Assembly (NCBI GenBank): GCA_964525555.1
Contig: CAZGHN010000015.1
Span: forward strand, 1-58,252
Length of the DNA stretch: 58,252 nt
Direction: 5' to 3'
Source: JAFGHJ01 sp964525555
GTDB lineage: Bacteria; Hydrothermota; UBA3072
A program made the position numbers and the translations under genes. The notes under the pieces were generated by a model. The model made no database searches and was not told the DNA's origin. It saw nothing but the letters and a program-made list of their open reading frames with translations. Every line of letters begins with the position of its first letter. Within the stretch, counting starts at the first letter, position 1. This document shows positions 1 to 8,126 of this stretch, piece by piece.

Positions 1-480
1 AACAGTGGCGGTGTTTGAATCGCTTTCTCCATCTATCACCGTTACATTGGCACTGAGATGATTTGCTACATATATCTTATTAGTATTAGGATTCAAACAT
101 ATTGCACTGGGTTCCTCTCCTATACCAACAGTGGTTGTGTCATTAGTTTCACCATCTATTACCGTTACATTGCTACTACCCCAATTTGACACATATATCT
201 TGTTTGTGTTGGTATTAACACAAATCGCGTTAGGCGCATTTCCAGCATTGACAGTGGTAGTATTGTTCGTTTCTCCGTCTATCACTGTTACATTGGCACT
301 GCTATAATTTGCCACATATATCTTGTTTGTGTTGGAATTTACGCAAATTGCAATAGGATAACTTCCAGCCGCAACAGAGGTAGTTGTATTGTTAGCTCCA
401 TTTATAACTGTTACATTGTCACTACTAGAATTTGCCACATATATCTTGTTTGTGTTGGAATTTACACAAACTGCACAAGG
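1..480 (-). repeat. In-frame tandem repeat of about 123-126 bp coding the propeller blades
   Basis: Four units of about 123-126 bases follow each other within the lipoprotein gene. Stretches encoding the NTNKIYVAN core at about 306-340 and 426-460 are nearly identical at DNA level, including third positions. This suggests recent duplication or gene conversion between blades. Confidence 0.8.
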
Positions 481-600
481 ACTATCTCCCGTACTGATAA
501 AGTTAACCTCAGGTGTAGTATCGTTAGGCCCCGTAGGGTTGTTGCAGGTAAATAACAGAAGCGATAATACTATTACATGAAAAAACTTTTCTTTGTGCAT
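1..600 (-). CDS. YVTN-type beta-propeller lipoprotein (3' end cut by window edge)
   Basis: Reading down from an ATG at 600 gives 200 codons with no stop, so the gene runs off the left edge. A strong GAGGAGGT ribosome site lies at about 607-614. The N-terminus is a lipoprotein signal: charged start MHKEK, hydrophobic stretch, then LLLFTC with Cys19 as the likely lipidated residue. After a short Thr/Pro linker come about four repeats of 41-42 residues, each with the pattern C-[VL]-N-x-NTNKIYV-[AS]-N followed by NVTVI-[DN]-G. That is the surface beta-propeller (YVTN) repeat. Known role of the family: extracytoplasmic propellers that bind ligands or act in surface layers; the substrate here is unknown. 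Signal peptidase II, which would mature it, is encoded at 11263-11835. Confidence 0.85.
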   Translation of the reverse strand, partial: MHKEKFFHVIVLSLLLFTCNNPTGPNDTTPEVNFISTGDSPCAVCVNSNTNKIYVANSSSDNVTVINGANNTTTSVAAGSYPIAICVNSNTNKIYVANYSSANVTVIDGETNNTTTVNAGNAPNAICVNTNTNKIYVSNWGSSNVTVIDGETNDTTTVGIGEEPSAICLNPNTNKIYVANHLSANVTVIDGESDSNTATV

Positions 601-705
601 ATTATTTACCTCCTCAGTATAATTATAGTCAAAATAAATAAAAAATCAAGATAATATTAAAAAGAAGCAAGAAAGCATAATCCCATCATCATCTAAAAGT
701 AATTT

Positions 706-787
706 AAACACAAAGAACACAAAGATCGATGCGAATTTTATTATTTTAAACTAAAACCTAAGACCGAAGACCTAAAACCCCAAATTC
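706..787. repeat. Dispersed word-repeats (ACAAAG-type and CCTAAGACC-type)
   Basis: The gap 601-785 carries two word-like repeats. At about 706-729 the word ACACAAAGA recurs; related words appear near 34291, 34460 and 42398. At about 749-782 there are imperfect copies of AGACCTAAAACC, echoed near 54150. No gene or hairpin with a T-tract is visible in this gap. Confidence 0.5.
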
Positions 788-1490
788 ATTCTTCCGCGGA
801 ATCTTCCCTATACAGTGCTTTATTTACTTTCTTTACGTCTGAGAGTATTCCCTTTATGCGCATCAAGATAGTAAGTTGTCCTAAAACCATAAATATTATC
901 ATACATACTTCTATTATAGTATATTCAAAGTCCAGAACGAAGACAGAAGGAGCTCCTTCTTTACTTAGCAAGTACTGCAGCAGTGATGCTGCCATCAGTA
1001 TGACCGATCTATCCGTTTTGTCGAGTGGTCCCTGGTGCTGCCAGGATACTCCCAGGGCTTTACCCAACATTCCAGTATAGCTAATAAGCATTACTGTTAC
1101 CGCAGCTATCATTCCTATTCTGATATCACATAAAGGAGAGAATGATATTCCGATAATAACGAAAAGGTCGGCATATCTATCCGGAAGAGCATAAATTATT
1201 GCATTTATAATTGTAAATTTAGCCCTCTTCATCGAGAGGACTTCGACTAAAGTATTTAAAGTTATCCACAGAAAAATCAAAAAGATATTTATCAGCAAAA
1301 AAACAGGCATATCTCCTGATTTATAATAAAAAGCGCCTATTAACATAGCAATGAAGAAGGCAATAAAGCTCATTAAATCCGGATGAATAAACTTTATTTT
1401 GTCTCCAAGATTGTTGAGGATTCTAAGGTAGGAATAACGTAGACCGTATAATGCGAAATTTTTTAATCTACTGTCAGTTTTCTCGCTCAT
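786..1490 (-). CDS. CDP-alcohol phosphatidyltransferase-like membrane protein, degenerate motif
   Basis: 234 residues with about six hydrophobic segments, the size and layout of a CDP-alcohol phosphatidyltransferase, the family that makes phospholipids from CDP-diacylglycerol or a CDP-alcohol. The family signature DxxDGxxARx8GxxxDxxxD aligns around residues 83-112 but reads E-x2-SM-x2-AK-x8-Y-x3-D-x3-D. Only the last two Asp (in LPDRYAD) remain; the first two Asp and both Gly are changed. Downstream GVSWQHQGPLDKTDRS is typical of the family. It could be a divergent enzyme or a non-catalytic relative. Its promoter at 1500-1528 puts the transcript start almost at the ATG, and no Shine-Dalgarno is seen. 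It is transcribed away from the GGDEF gene. Confidence 0.65.
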   Translation of the reverse strand: MSEKTDSRLKNFALYGLRYSYLRILNNLGDKIKFIHPDLMSFIAFFIAMLIGAFYYKSGDMPVFLLINIFLIFLWITLNTLVEVLSMKRAKFTIINAIIYALPDRYADLFVIIGISFSPLCDIRIGMIAAVTVMLISYTGMLGKALGVSWQHQGPLDKTDRSVILMAASLLQYLLSKEGAPSVFVLDFEYTIIEVCMIIFMVLGQLTILMRIKGILSDVKKVNKALYREDSAEE

Positions 1491-1499
1491 TGTATATAA

Positions 1500-1528
1500 A
1501 ATATAAGAAAAAACGCTTTTTATGTCAA
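1500..1528 (-). promoter_or_regulatory. Sigma70-type promoter of the phosphatidyltransferase-like gene
   Basis: On the minus strand, TTGACA (1528-1523), a 17-base spacer and TATATT (1505-1500). Only 9 bases separate the -10 box from the ATG at 1490, implying a leader of about 0-3 nt. Confidence 0.65.
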
Positions 1529-1557
1529 GGCTGTAATATGGAGTAGAGAGTAGTATG

Positions 1558-1663
1558 TCAAGAATTAAGAATTTTTAATTTTGAATTATGAATTTTGAGT
1601 TAAAAAAAGAATTGGAGGTTGAGGGTTGGGATTCTAACTTCTATCTTCTAGCTCATAGATTCT
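1558..1663. repeat. Dispersed word-repeats (AATTTTGAA and ATTCTAACTTC types)
   Basis: At about 1560-1600 the phrase AATTTTGAATTATGAATTTTG repeats a short word; similar text lies at 54007-54062. At 1630-1655 GGGATTCTAACTTCTATC resembles sequences at 32036-32080, 34240-34278 and 54232-54262. These fill the gap between divergent genes upstream of the 1687 promoter. Confidence 0.5.
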
Positions 1664-1686
1664 TTTTTGATACGATTTTTTCACTA

Positions 1687-1715
1687 TTGACTTATCCTGA
1701 AAACTTATTTATAGT
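1687..1715 (+). promoter_or_regulatory. Promoter of the diguanylate cyclase gene
   Basis: TTGACT (1687-1692), a 17-base spacer and TATAGT (1710-1715). The start codon at 1751 is preceded by AAGGGAG, so this transcript has an ordinary leader. Confidence 0.55.
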
Positions 1716-1750
1716 TATTAATTAAGTAAATCAAAGGGAGTTGTAAAATA

Positions 1751-2617
1751 ATGTTTGACGATTTGGATGGCTCGAAACTTAGAAAAATCAATCTGGAAGA
1801 TTTTAAGACAATGCTGGAAGTTCTTCCTATCCCTGTAGATGTTGTCGATACGGAGTTAAATATACTTTATATGAATGATGCCATCAAACGTAAAGTTGGT
1901 AGAGATGCGACAGGAGAGAAATGTTTTGAGGTATATAAAGATGATAAACAACAATGTGAGCTTTGCCCTTTAAAGAACCAAATTAAGGATGGAAATGTTA
2001 AAACAATAGAAACAGAAGGGGCTTTTAACGGGAAAACGCTTAAGATAATACATAAGGCAATTGAGTTAAGTGGGAAGAAGTATGTTTTAGAAATTTTTGA
2101 GGATATTACAGAGTCCATAACGGACGAACTCACAGGGTCTTTTAATCGAAGAAAATTAAAACACGATCTTAAAGAAGAGCTTAGTCGTGCCGAGCGCTAC
2201 AATAATTGTTTATCCATTTTAATGTTAGATATTGATTGGTTTAAAAAATATAATGATTTCCATGGTCATCAAAAGGGTGATGCTTTACTTGTTGAGTTGG
2301 TTGATGTGCTTGGTCGTAATTTAAGGGTAAATGATAAATTATATCGTTATGGGGGGGAGGAGTTTGTTGTTTTGCTTCCGGAAACGGACGAAGAACAGGC
2401 AATAAGAGTTGCAGAAAAGATCCGTAGCAAGGTCGAAATAAATAAATTTGAGGGAGCAGAAGAAAGTCAGCCTAATATGGCCGTAAGTGTTAGTATAGGA
2501 ATTTCGAGTAATCCAAAAAATGGAGCTACTCCTGCTGATATTATATTTGCTGCAGATTCAGCGTTATATGATGCAAAAGCAGCCGGAAAGAATACTATTA
2601 AGATTGCGAAAAAATAA
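1751..2617 (+). CDS. PAS-GGDEF diguanylate cyclase
   Basis: 288 residues. An N-terminal PAS domain (about 18-120) is followed by a GGDEF domain (about 122-286) that makes cyclic di-GMP from two GTP. The active-site loop is GGEEF (201-205), the metal site LDID is near 159-162, and RVND (192-195) sits five residues before GGEEF, matching the RxxD product-inhibition site. All catalytic features are intact. The PAS domain carries Cys58, Cys69 and Cys72 (C-x10-C-x2-C after GEK), the same spacing as in the histidine kinase at 17705; it may bind a metal or cofactor. AAGGGAG before the ATG supports the start. No transmembrane segment is present, so it acts in the cytoplasm. It ends 7 bases from the convergent HAD gene. 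Confidence 0.9.
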   Translation: MFDDLDGSKLRKINLEDFKTMLEVLPIPVDVVDTELNILYMNDAIKRKVGRDATGEKCFEVYKDDKQQCELCPLKNQIKDGNVKTIETEGAFNGKTLKIIHKAIELSGKKYVLEIFEDITESITDELTGSFNRRKLKHDLKEELSRAERYNNCLSILMLDIDWFKKYNDFHGHQKGDALLVELVDVLGRNLRVNDKLYRYGGEEFVVLLPETDEEQAIRVAEKIRSKVEINKFEGAEESQPNMAVSVSIGISSNPKNGATPADIIFAADSALYDAKAAGKNTIKIAKK

Positions 2618-2624
2618 TCTCTAA

Positions 2625-3416
2625 TTACTCCAGAGCTATCCAGTCGGTTTTAACTCTGCTCCATTCAGAAATTGTGTGTCCTATGTCGATAAAAAATTTC
2701 TTTATTTGTGTTTCTTTATAACCCAGTATATCTTCAAGGATAGGAGTAAGAATACTAAGGGCACTGTCCGAGAGAACCGTTCTTTTTGAAATATGTCCCA
2801 GATACGGAGAAGATGAGACTGCTATCGGGTATCCTCCGTAGGCGTTAACGTGCAGCATTACATGTAAATCTGATGAGCCGTCCCCCACGTATATTATCCT
2901 GTCGCGGGGAATTTTATTCTTTTCTCGAAGGGAATCCACGTTAGTTACTTTTCCCTGACCCGCACCTGTTCTTTCTATGCTTTTAACGACTCCCTTTTCG
3001 TCATATATGAAAGTGGTACCATAGATATGATCTGGAGGAACAATCCCCTTTAAAGCAGTTTTTACAATCTCTACCGGACAGGCCGATATTACATAGCAGT
3101 AAAATTTGTTTTCGCCGATACCTTTATCCAGGACTTTCATTAATTTGGAAACGTCTCTTTTTAATTTTATATCTCTGGCAACTTCTTTGAAAAGTTTTTT
3201 TGTGACCTTTCCTTTGTAGTCCGCATCGGTTGTTATAAGCTGTGCAAGCTCGCCGCCTAATTGAACTATGTTTCTATCTCTTACTTTAACGAGTTTTTGC
3301 TCGAAAGTTTCTTCATCGATCCCAATTTTTACACTTAAAATGACACCCGAATCATCAAAACTTAATGTTTTGTCAAAATCACAGATAAAAAGGTATCTTT
3401 TTTGTTTTTTACTCAT
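2625..3416 (-). CDS. HAD-superfamily phosphatase (SerB-like)
   Basis: 263 residues. Haloacid dehalogenase motifs are complete: motif I DFDKT (nucleophile Asp13, acid Asp15), motif II Ser111 in VISA, Lys156, and motif III GDGSSD (178-183). This layout fits phosphoserine phosphatase-like or related small-molecule phosphatases. The substrate cannot be told from sequence. AAAAGGAG lies about 10 bases before the ATG at 3416. It converges on the diguanylate cyclase with a 7-base gap. The last 30 residues (KKFFIDIGHTISEW region) have no motif I recognise. Confidence 0.8.
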   Translation of the reverse strand: MSKKQKRYLFICDFDKTLSFDDSGVILSVKIGIDEETFEQKLVKVRDRNIVQLGGELAQLITTDADYKGKVTKKLFKEVARDIKLKRDVSKLMKVLDKGIGENKFYCYVISACPVEIVKTALKGIVPPDHIYGTTFIYDEKGVVKSIERTGAGQGKVTNVDSLREKNKIPRDRIIYVGDGSSDLHVMLHVNAYGGYPIAVSSSPYLGHISKRTVLSDSALSILTPILEDILGYKETQIKKFFIDIGHTISEWSRVKTDWIALE

Positions 3417-3561
3417 TTATATAAATATCTCCTTTTATTTTTATACTTTATAAATAAACTGTTTATCTTTAAATGCAAGCTCTATCTTAAAGATTCTTTA
3501 AATCTTAGTTAAAAAGTTTTTGGGATATAGGATTTAGTTAAAACGACATAAATATATTTTT

Positions 3562-3597
3562 TATCCGTGTATATCCGTGTTCATCTGTGGCTAATCA
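3562..3597 (+). repeat. Dispersed ATCCGTGT-type word-repeat
   Basis: Three imperfect copies of the word ATCCGTGT / ATCTGTGG follow each other, ending in GGCTAAT. The same phrase recurs at 34413-34446 and 45879-45910, and reverse-complemented at about 34331-34357. It abuts the start region of the DUF2339 gene and makes a GTG start at 3587 doubtful. Confidence 0.7.
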
Positions 3598-3610
3598 TTT
3601 GGTGGTGTGT

Positions 3611-5467
3611 ATGGTGGAAAATAATCCTCTTGACTTATTCGAGAAAATTTCATATGATAATATATACCGAAACATAGGGGGTAATTTGGACAAAAAAGAT
3701 AATTCCATAGAAGAAGTACTGAAGAGATTAAAAAGTATAGACTACAGGCTAAATTCAATAGAGAAGTTCCTGAAACGAGAAAAAGAAGAGGAAGAATCAA
3801 TAGAAGAATTCCTGAAAGGGGAAAAAGAAGAAAAAATAGCAAAAGAGCAACCTACCCATGCAGAAAAAGAAGAAGTAGCTTATCTAATTAAAGAAAATAC
3901 CGAAGAAATCAAAGAAGAGAAAAAGGCTTTTGTTTATGAAAAACCCGTCGGGGCGGCCAAAGTAAAGGATACAGCTGTTACTTCAGCCCAGCAGGAGAAA
4001 AGATTAATCAATATTTTACACATAATAGGCGTTTTTGCTCTTGCCATAGGTGTTGGATTATTTATTAAGTATACTTTACCGATTATTGGTCCATGGCTTA
4101 GAATATTTATAGGTTTGATTATAGGAATCGGTTTACTCTATCTGGGCGAAATACTGATAAAAAAGTACAAGAACTATGCTTTAGGGATTTCAAGTTGCGG
4201 GATTGTAATTCTTTATTTTTCATGTTATGCCGGGTCTGCTTTCTATGATTTATTTCCTCCTGCTATAGCTTTTTTACTAATGCTTCTTGTTACCGTTACA
4301 GGCGTGCTATTGTCACTCAGGTATGATTCCAGTATTGTCTCATTTATTGCGGTTATCGGAGCTTTTCTTACTCCGTATGTTTTCAGAGGCGGGGAGATTA
4401 CGCCGCTGGCGCTTACTATACTTTTCTTGTACCTTTCTCTTATAAACGGATGGATTCTTACGGTAACGAAAATTAAGGAATGGAAATGGTTAAACATCCT
4501 TGCTTTTTCTCTAACGGCAATGATGCTTCTTACTACTATCAGGTTTGCGTCGGAGAGTGGTTATCCCTGGGTGTTTCTAACGTTTTCTACGGTATTCTTT
4601 CTTCTTTTCTTCTATCTGTCCGAAAGAACGGACCCCGAGTCGTTAGTCCTATTTTTTTTAAATCCGTTTCTCTACTATTTTGTTTGTTGGTTTGTAACGT
4701 ATAAGATTAATCCTTATATTTCCGGTACGTGGGCGTTAGCTTTATCGGCTTTCTATTATTATCAAGGTACCTTATCGGAGAAGAAAAATTCATTGGAGCG
4801 TGCATTATCTTTTACAAGCCTGGCGGTTTTTTTTCTTACAATTGCCATTCCGGTATTTTTAAAAGCAAAATGGTCTACTTTTGCCTGGGCTCTTGAAGGC
4901 ACAGTTATTCTATCGCTTAGACGAAAAGAAAAGGTTTTAAAAGTTCTTCCACTTATACTTATAGGGATTGCAGTTTTTAAAATGCTTTTTATGGATTATC
5001 TTTCACCTGGGGTATTTCCATTCTTCTTTAATTCGCTGATCGTGATAATTTGCGTATTTCTTTGTGCCAGATTTTTATCCGGAGGTACCGATAACGAAAA
5101 CAAAAACTTGGTATCCGCTTTAAGTATATTGGGTATGTTTTTAGTATTCTGGTTTACTATTGCCGGAACTGAAAAATTCTTTAATAAATTCAGCCATTTT
5201 GAGGAAACGAGGACTCTTGTCATTTCAATGCTATGGGGCATATACGCGCTCGTTTTATTTATGGTAGGTATAGCCAAAGAGAACCCTCCTGCGAGAAGCG
5301 CCGGGTTTGTGATGGCTTCTCTTACGATAATAAAAGTATTTTTCCATGATTTATCATATCTTGAAACGATCTACAGGGTCCTATCTTTTGTTGTTCTTGG
5401 AGTGATACTGCTTTTGATTTCATTTATTTATCAAAAGAAGATGGGAAGGAAAGACGATGATGAATAA
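3611..5467 (+). CDS. DUF2339 family multipass membrane protein
   Basis: About 618 residues from ATG 3611. An in-frame GTG at 3587 lies inside a dispersed repeat and is less likely. The first 130 residues are charged and probably coiled coil, with the phrase SIE-x-FLK-x-EKEE repeated. The rest is a long series of about 14-16 hydrophobic segments starting at LINILHIIGVFALAIG, the hallmark of DUF2339 (COG5373), a family of unknown function. The next gene is a DUF3999 protein overlapping by 11 bases. These two families are commonly neighbours, so they probably work together in the inner membrane, possibly on cell-surface material. Neither has an assigned reaction. Confidence 0.8.
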   Translation: MVENNPLDLFEKISYDNIYRNIGGNLDKKDNSIEEVLKRLKSIDYRLNSIEKFLKREKEEEESIEEFLKGEKEEKIAKEQPTHAEKEEVAYLIKENTEEIKEEKKAFVYEKPVGAAKVKDTAVTSAQQEKRLINILHIIGVFALAIGVGLFIKYTLPIIGPWLRIFIGLIIGIGLLYLGEILIKKYKNYALGISSCGIVILYFSCYAGSAFYDLFPPAIAFLLMLLVTVTGVLLSLRYDSSIVSFIAVIGAFLTPYVFRGGEITPLALTILFLYLSLINGWILTVTKIKEWKWLNILAFSLTAMMLLTTIRFASESGYPWVFLTFSTVFFLLFFYLSERTDPESLVLFFLNPFLYYFVCWFVTYKINPYISGTWALALSAFYYYQGTLSEKKNSLERALSFTSLAVFFLTIAIPVFLKAKWSTFAWALEGTVILSLRRKEKVLKVLPLILIGIAVFKMLFMDYLSPGVFPFFFNSLIVIICVFLCARFLSGGTDNENKNLVSALSILGMFLVFWFTIAGTEKFFNKFSHFEETRTLVISMLWGIYALVLFMVGIAKENPPARSAGFVMASLTIIKVFFHDLSYLETIYRVLSFVVLGVILLLISFIYQKKMGRKDDDE

Positions 5468-6776
5468 AAAATACGTTTTTTTTGTTTTATTTATAGCAAT
5501 TACTGGCAAAGCAGATTTTTTTAAAATGGACTGGGAATATAAAAAAAGTATTACGATAAGCGATATAGAAGGCGTTGCTGGAGTTAAAGTCGATGCTGAG
5601 GTCTATAATAATGCAAAGCCGGATCTTAGTGATATAAGGGTTGTTCGTGAAGATGGAAGAGAAATTCCTTATAAATTAAAAGTTCTGGAAAGCAGGGAAG
5701 AAACGGTTTGTTTTGACCCTAAATTATACAATATTGCTCGAAAGCCTTATGAATACACGGAATTTTATCTCGATGTGGGTGAAGAGAATCAAATTATAAA
5801 CAAGTTACATATAATAACTCCTGATAAAAATTTCAGGAGAAGAGTTGAAATCTGGGGGAGTGTTAATGGTATAAATTGGTTGAAGATCAAAGATGACGCT
5901 CATATTTTTAGTTTTTATACCGAAGATTACGAAGCATCATTGACTGATATAAAGTTTCCCGATTCGAAGAGAAGATTCTATAAGATTGTTATATGGGACA
6001 GAGAAGGGAGGCCTCTTAAAATAAATGGTTGCTTGGTTTACGATGAAAAAATATTTACTGTTCCTCTTGACGATATACCTTTTAAGATACAATCGAGGAA
6101 GGAAAATCGCGATAAAAAAAGAACCGAAGTTATTCTTGATGTTATTTATAAAAATATTCCGAAGAAGGAAATAATCCTCAAACTTGCCCCGCCAAGATAT
6201 CACAGAGGCGTTTGGGTTTTTGGTTCGGATGATGTGGAAGACTGGCAGCGCCTTAACACGGCAGTTATATACAGATATAATAAGGATAACAGGAACAATG
6301 TTATCAGTTTACCGCAAATAAGAAACAGATATATAAAGTTAACCATATATAATCAGGATGACCCTCCCCTTAAAATTGAAAATATATCCATTAAAGGAGA
6401 TCGGCAGTTTATATATTTTCCGGTAGAGAAGTACGAAAAATATTACCTGTTCTACGGACGTTCTGACGCAAGAAAACCTGTCTATGAATTCGAAAAATTA
6501 CTTCCCTTTATGGAATCCGAGAAGATTATCTTGTTGGGTTTGGATAAAGAAGAAATCAATGAGGATTTCAGCAGAATTAAGGAAGAGATCGAAGAAGAAG
6601 CTTTCTATATCTTGCCGATGGTCGCTTTTGTAGTCTTGTTACTTGGTTTCTTAATCATTAAATCTTTTATGAGGATAAATGAAAAAAGACAAAAAAGAAA
6701 AGCAAAACAAAAAAAGCGGGAAGAGGAAAGAGCAAAAAGAACTAAAAAGAAGTATAAGTACCCAAAAAAGTGGTAA
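5457..6776 (+). CDS. DUF3999 family protein, exported and membrane-anchored
   Basis: 439 residues. A hydrophobic signal segment (MNKKYVFFVLFIAITG) leads into a long beta-rich extracytoplasmic region with two similar halves, each containing a phrase like RR-VEIWGSVNG-x-NW or RGVWVFGSDDVEDW. These look like discoidin-like jelly-roll units. One transmembrane helix (about 384-405) comes near the end, then a very Lys/Arg-rich cytoplasmic tail. This matches DUF3999, the usual partner of DUF2339. The start overlaps the upstream gene, with AAGGAA just before it. The function is unknown. The last 98 bases overlap the next gene in another frame. Confidence 0.75.
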   Translation: MMNKKYVFFVLFIAITGKADFFKMDWEYKKSITISDIEGVAGVKVDAEVYNNAKPDLSDIRVVREDGREIPYKLKVLESREETVCFDPKLYNIARKPYEYTEFYLDVGEENQIINKLHIITPDKNFRRRVEIWGSVNGINWLKIKDDAHIFSFYTEDYEASLTDIKFPDSKRRFYKIVIWDREGRPLKINGCLVYDEKIFTVPLDDIPFKIQSRKENRDKKRTEVILDVIYKNIPKKEIILKLAPPRYHRGVWVFGSDDVEDWQRLNTAVIYRYNKDNRNNVISLPQIRNRYIKLTIYNQDDPPLKIENISIKGDRQFIYFPVEKYEKYYLFYGRSDARKPVYEFEKLLPFMESEKIILLGLDKEEINEDFSRIKEEIEEEAFYILPMVAFVVLLLGFLIIKSFMRINEKRQKRKAKQKKREEERAKRTKKKYKYPKKW

Positions 6777-7305
6777 AAAGCAGAACAAAAAGAAAATACG
6801 GAAAAGAAAAAAAGAAAAGAAAGTTCCCGTAAGTGCCAAACCCGATTATAGATTGCTTGAAGAGTCCCGGCATAGTGAGAAATTGAGAATGATTGAGAAA
6901 TTAAAATTGATTCGTAATTGTGCTGCACTTCTGGTGGCAATTGCAGCTATCCTTATTTTTTTGAAAGATAGTTTAGATGTTTCAAGAGAGATCGATCTTA
7001 TAGTTATCTTTTCTACGATTATATTTACATTGATTGCTTTCCTTTTATTAGTGTTTTGCGTTAAATGTATGCAGGATATAAAAAATGGTACAGTGAATAT
7101 TTTTAAAGGTACCGTTCAAAAAGGTTCTGATGATATACTTTATTCCGCGTATTTGCCTATATGTATGATTATATTGGACAGAAGAGTTCATCATGTGGGT
7201 CTTAATCATTATTTAAAGATTAAAGATAAGGATTTTATTATTGTAAGAAGAACCCCGGTCACGAGATGTATAGTAAGTCTTGAGATAATTAGGAAAGATA
7301 GATAA
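6679..7305 (+). CDS. Unknown Lys-rich two-helix membrane protein
   Basis: 208 residues. The first 50 are almost all Lys, Arg, Gln and Glu. Two hydrophobic helices (about 78-96 and 107-130) follow, then a 75-residue mostly beta C-terminal part. I recognise no family. The start at 6679 has GAGGA four bases upstream, which supports it even though it lies 98 bases inside the DUF3999 gene. A later start near 6889 (MIEKLKLIR) is the alternative and would give about 138 residues. Both overlapping frames encode basic tails, so the A-rich DNA serves both proteins. Probably part of the DUF2339-DUF3999 operon. Confidence 0.6.
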   Translation: MKKDKKEKQNKKSGKRKEQKELKRSISTQKSGKKQNKKKIRKRKKEKKVPVSAKPDYRLLEESRHSEKLRMIEKLKLIRNCAALLVAIAAILIFLKDSLDVSREIDLIVIFSTIIFTLIAFLLLVFCVKCMQDIKNGTVNIFKGTVQKGSDDILYSAYLPICMIILDRRVHHVGLNHYLKIKDKDFIIVRRTPVTRCIVSLEIIRKDR

Positions 7306-7333
7306 ATCAATTGTTAAGTTTCGGACCCTAGTC

Positions 7334-7423
7334 TAAACGTAAATAATATATTCTTGACAAATCCCGGTAAATATTTACAATCTAAGGGAAATTAAATTCC
7401 GGGATTTGCACGATTTACGTTTA
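7334..7423. promoter_or_regulatory. Two nested perfect inverted repeats surrounding a promoter
   Basis: Outer arms TAAACGTAAAT (7334-7344) and ATTTACGTTTA (7413-7423) are an 11-bp perfect inverted repeat. Inner arms CAAATCCCGG (7358-7367) and CCGGGATTTG (7399-7408) are a 10-bp perfect inverted repeat. The promoter -35 and -10 boxes lie inside. This resembles paired operators or a cruciform-forming site. Confidence 0.7.
7354..7381 (+). promoter_or_regulatory. Sigma70-type promoter of the methyltransferase gene
   Basis: TTGACA (7354-7359), a 16-base spacer and TACAAT (7376-7381). The phrase TTCTTGACAAATCC also occurs at the 14247 promoter. The -35 box overlaps the left inner arm of the nested inverted repeat. 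Confidence 0.7.
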
Positions 7424-7458
7424 AAAAGATAGACAGAAGCGCTTATAATGAGGTTCTT

Positions 7459-8007
7459 ATGCGAGTTAACAAGTTGAGATCTTTATCTGTAAGGAGGAAG
7501 ATTATTCCAATATTAAGCAAGTACGCCCGTAAGAAGAAGATAGATTATTTTCTTAAAGATATTCCTCCGCAGTCAAAAATTCTTGAGGTCGGGTGTGCCG
7601 ATGGTTGGGTGAGCAATTATTTTAGAGAAGAGGCAAATAAGCATTATATTGGTATGGATGTATTTGCACCCGCAGATATTATTGGTAATATTCTGGATTG
7701 GAAAAATCTCGGAATAGAAAGAGAATCTTTTGATGTCATAGTAGCTTTCGAGGTTATTGAGCACGTCGATTGTTTTCGGGAATTCTTTGACCTTTTGAAA
7801 CCTGGAGGATTGTTAATGCTGACTTCGCCTGTTCCTCATATGGATTGGCTTTGTAAACTTTTGGAAGTTATTGGGTTGAACCAGAAAAGGACAAGCGAAC
7901 ATAGTCATTTGATTTACTTCAAGGACATCCCTTTTTTTGAAACACTGGAAATAAAAACTGTAGGATTAATGGCTCAGTGGGGCAAGTTCAGAAAACCAAT
8001 AAGATAA
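7459..8007 (+). CDS. Class I SAM-dependent methyltransferase (type 11-like)
   Basis: 182 residues. Motif I reads ILEVGCADGW, which binds S-adenosylmethionine. The acidic residue after strand 2 is in YIGMDVF. FDVIVAFEVIEHV and LLKPGGLLMLTSP are the later class I motifs. The substrate is unknown; the family includes small-molecule and lipid or sugar methyltransferases. The N-terminal 40 residues are basic. GAGG lies five bases before the ATG. The gene stands between two non-operonic neighbours and has its own promoter framed by inverted repeats, so it may be individually regulated. Confidence 0.8.
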   Translation: MRVNKLRSLSVRRKIIPILSKYARKKKIDYFLKDIPPQSKILEVGCADGWVSNYFREEANKHYIGMDVFAPADIIGNILDWKNLGIERESFDVIVAFEVIEHVDCFREFFDLLKPGGLLMLTSPVPHMDWLCKLLEVIGLNQKRTSEHSHLIYFKDIPFFETLEIKTVGLMAQWGKFRKPIR

Positions 8008-8126
8008 TAATGGCTTTATCTAATGGTGTGTATATGTCTTGTATCTACCGTTTTTTGTGACATAATTTGGTTTTATAGTAGCTTGATTGTGATGCTTTAT
8101 AATCTTTTTCTTTTCGGAGAATTTTT

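Noticed and set aside
1..480. Regular direct repeats that could suggest a CRISPR array or satellite
   Set aside because: The repeat period of about 123-126 bases is a multiple of three and encodes propeller blades in one open frame with a signal peptide and ribosome site.
389..580. Plus-strand open frame of 63 codons
   Set aside because: It is antisense to the start of the YVTN lipoprotein gene and has no ribosome site or family resemblance.
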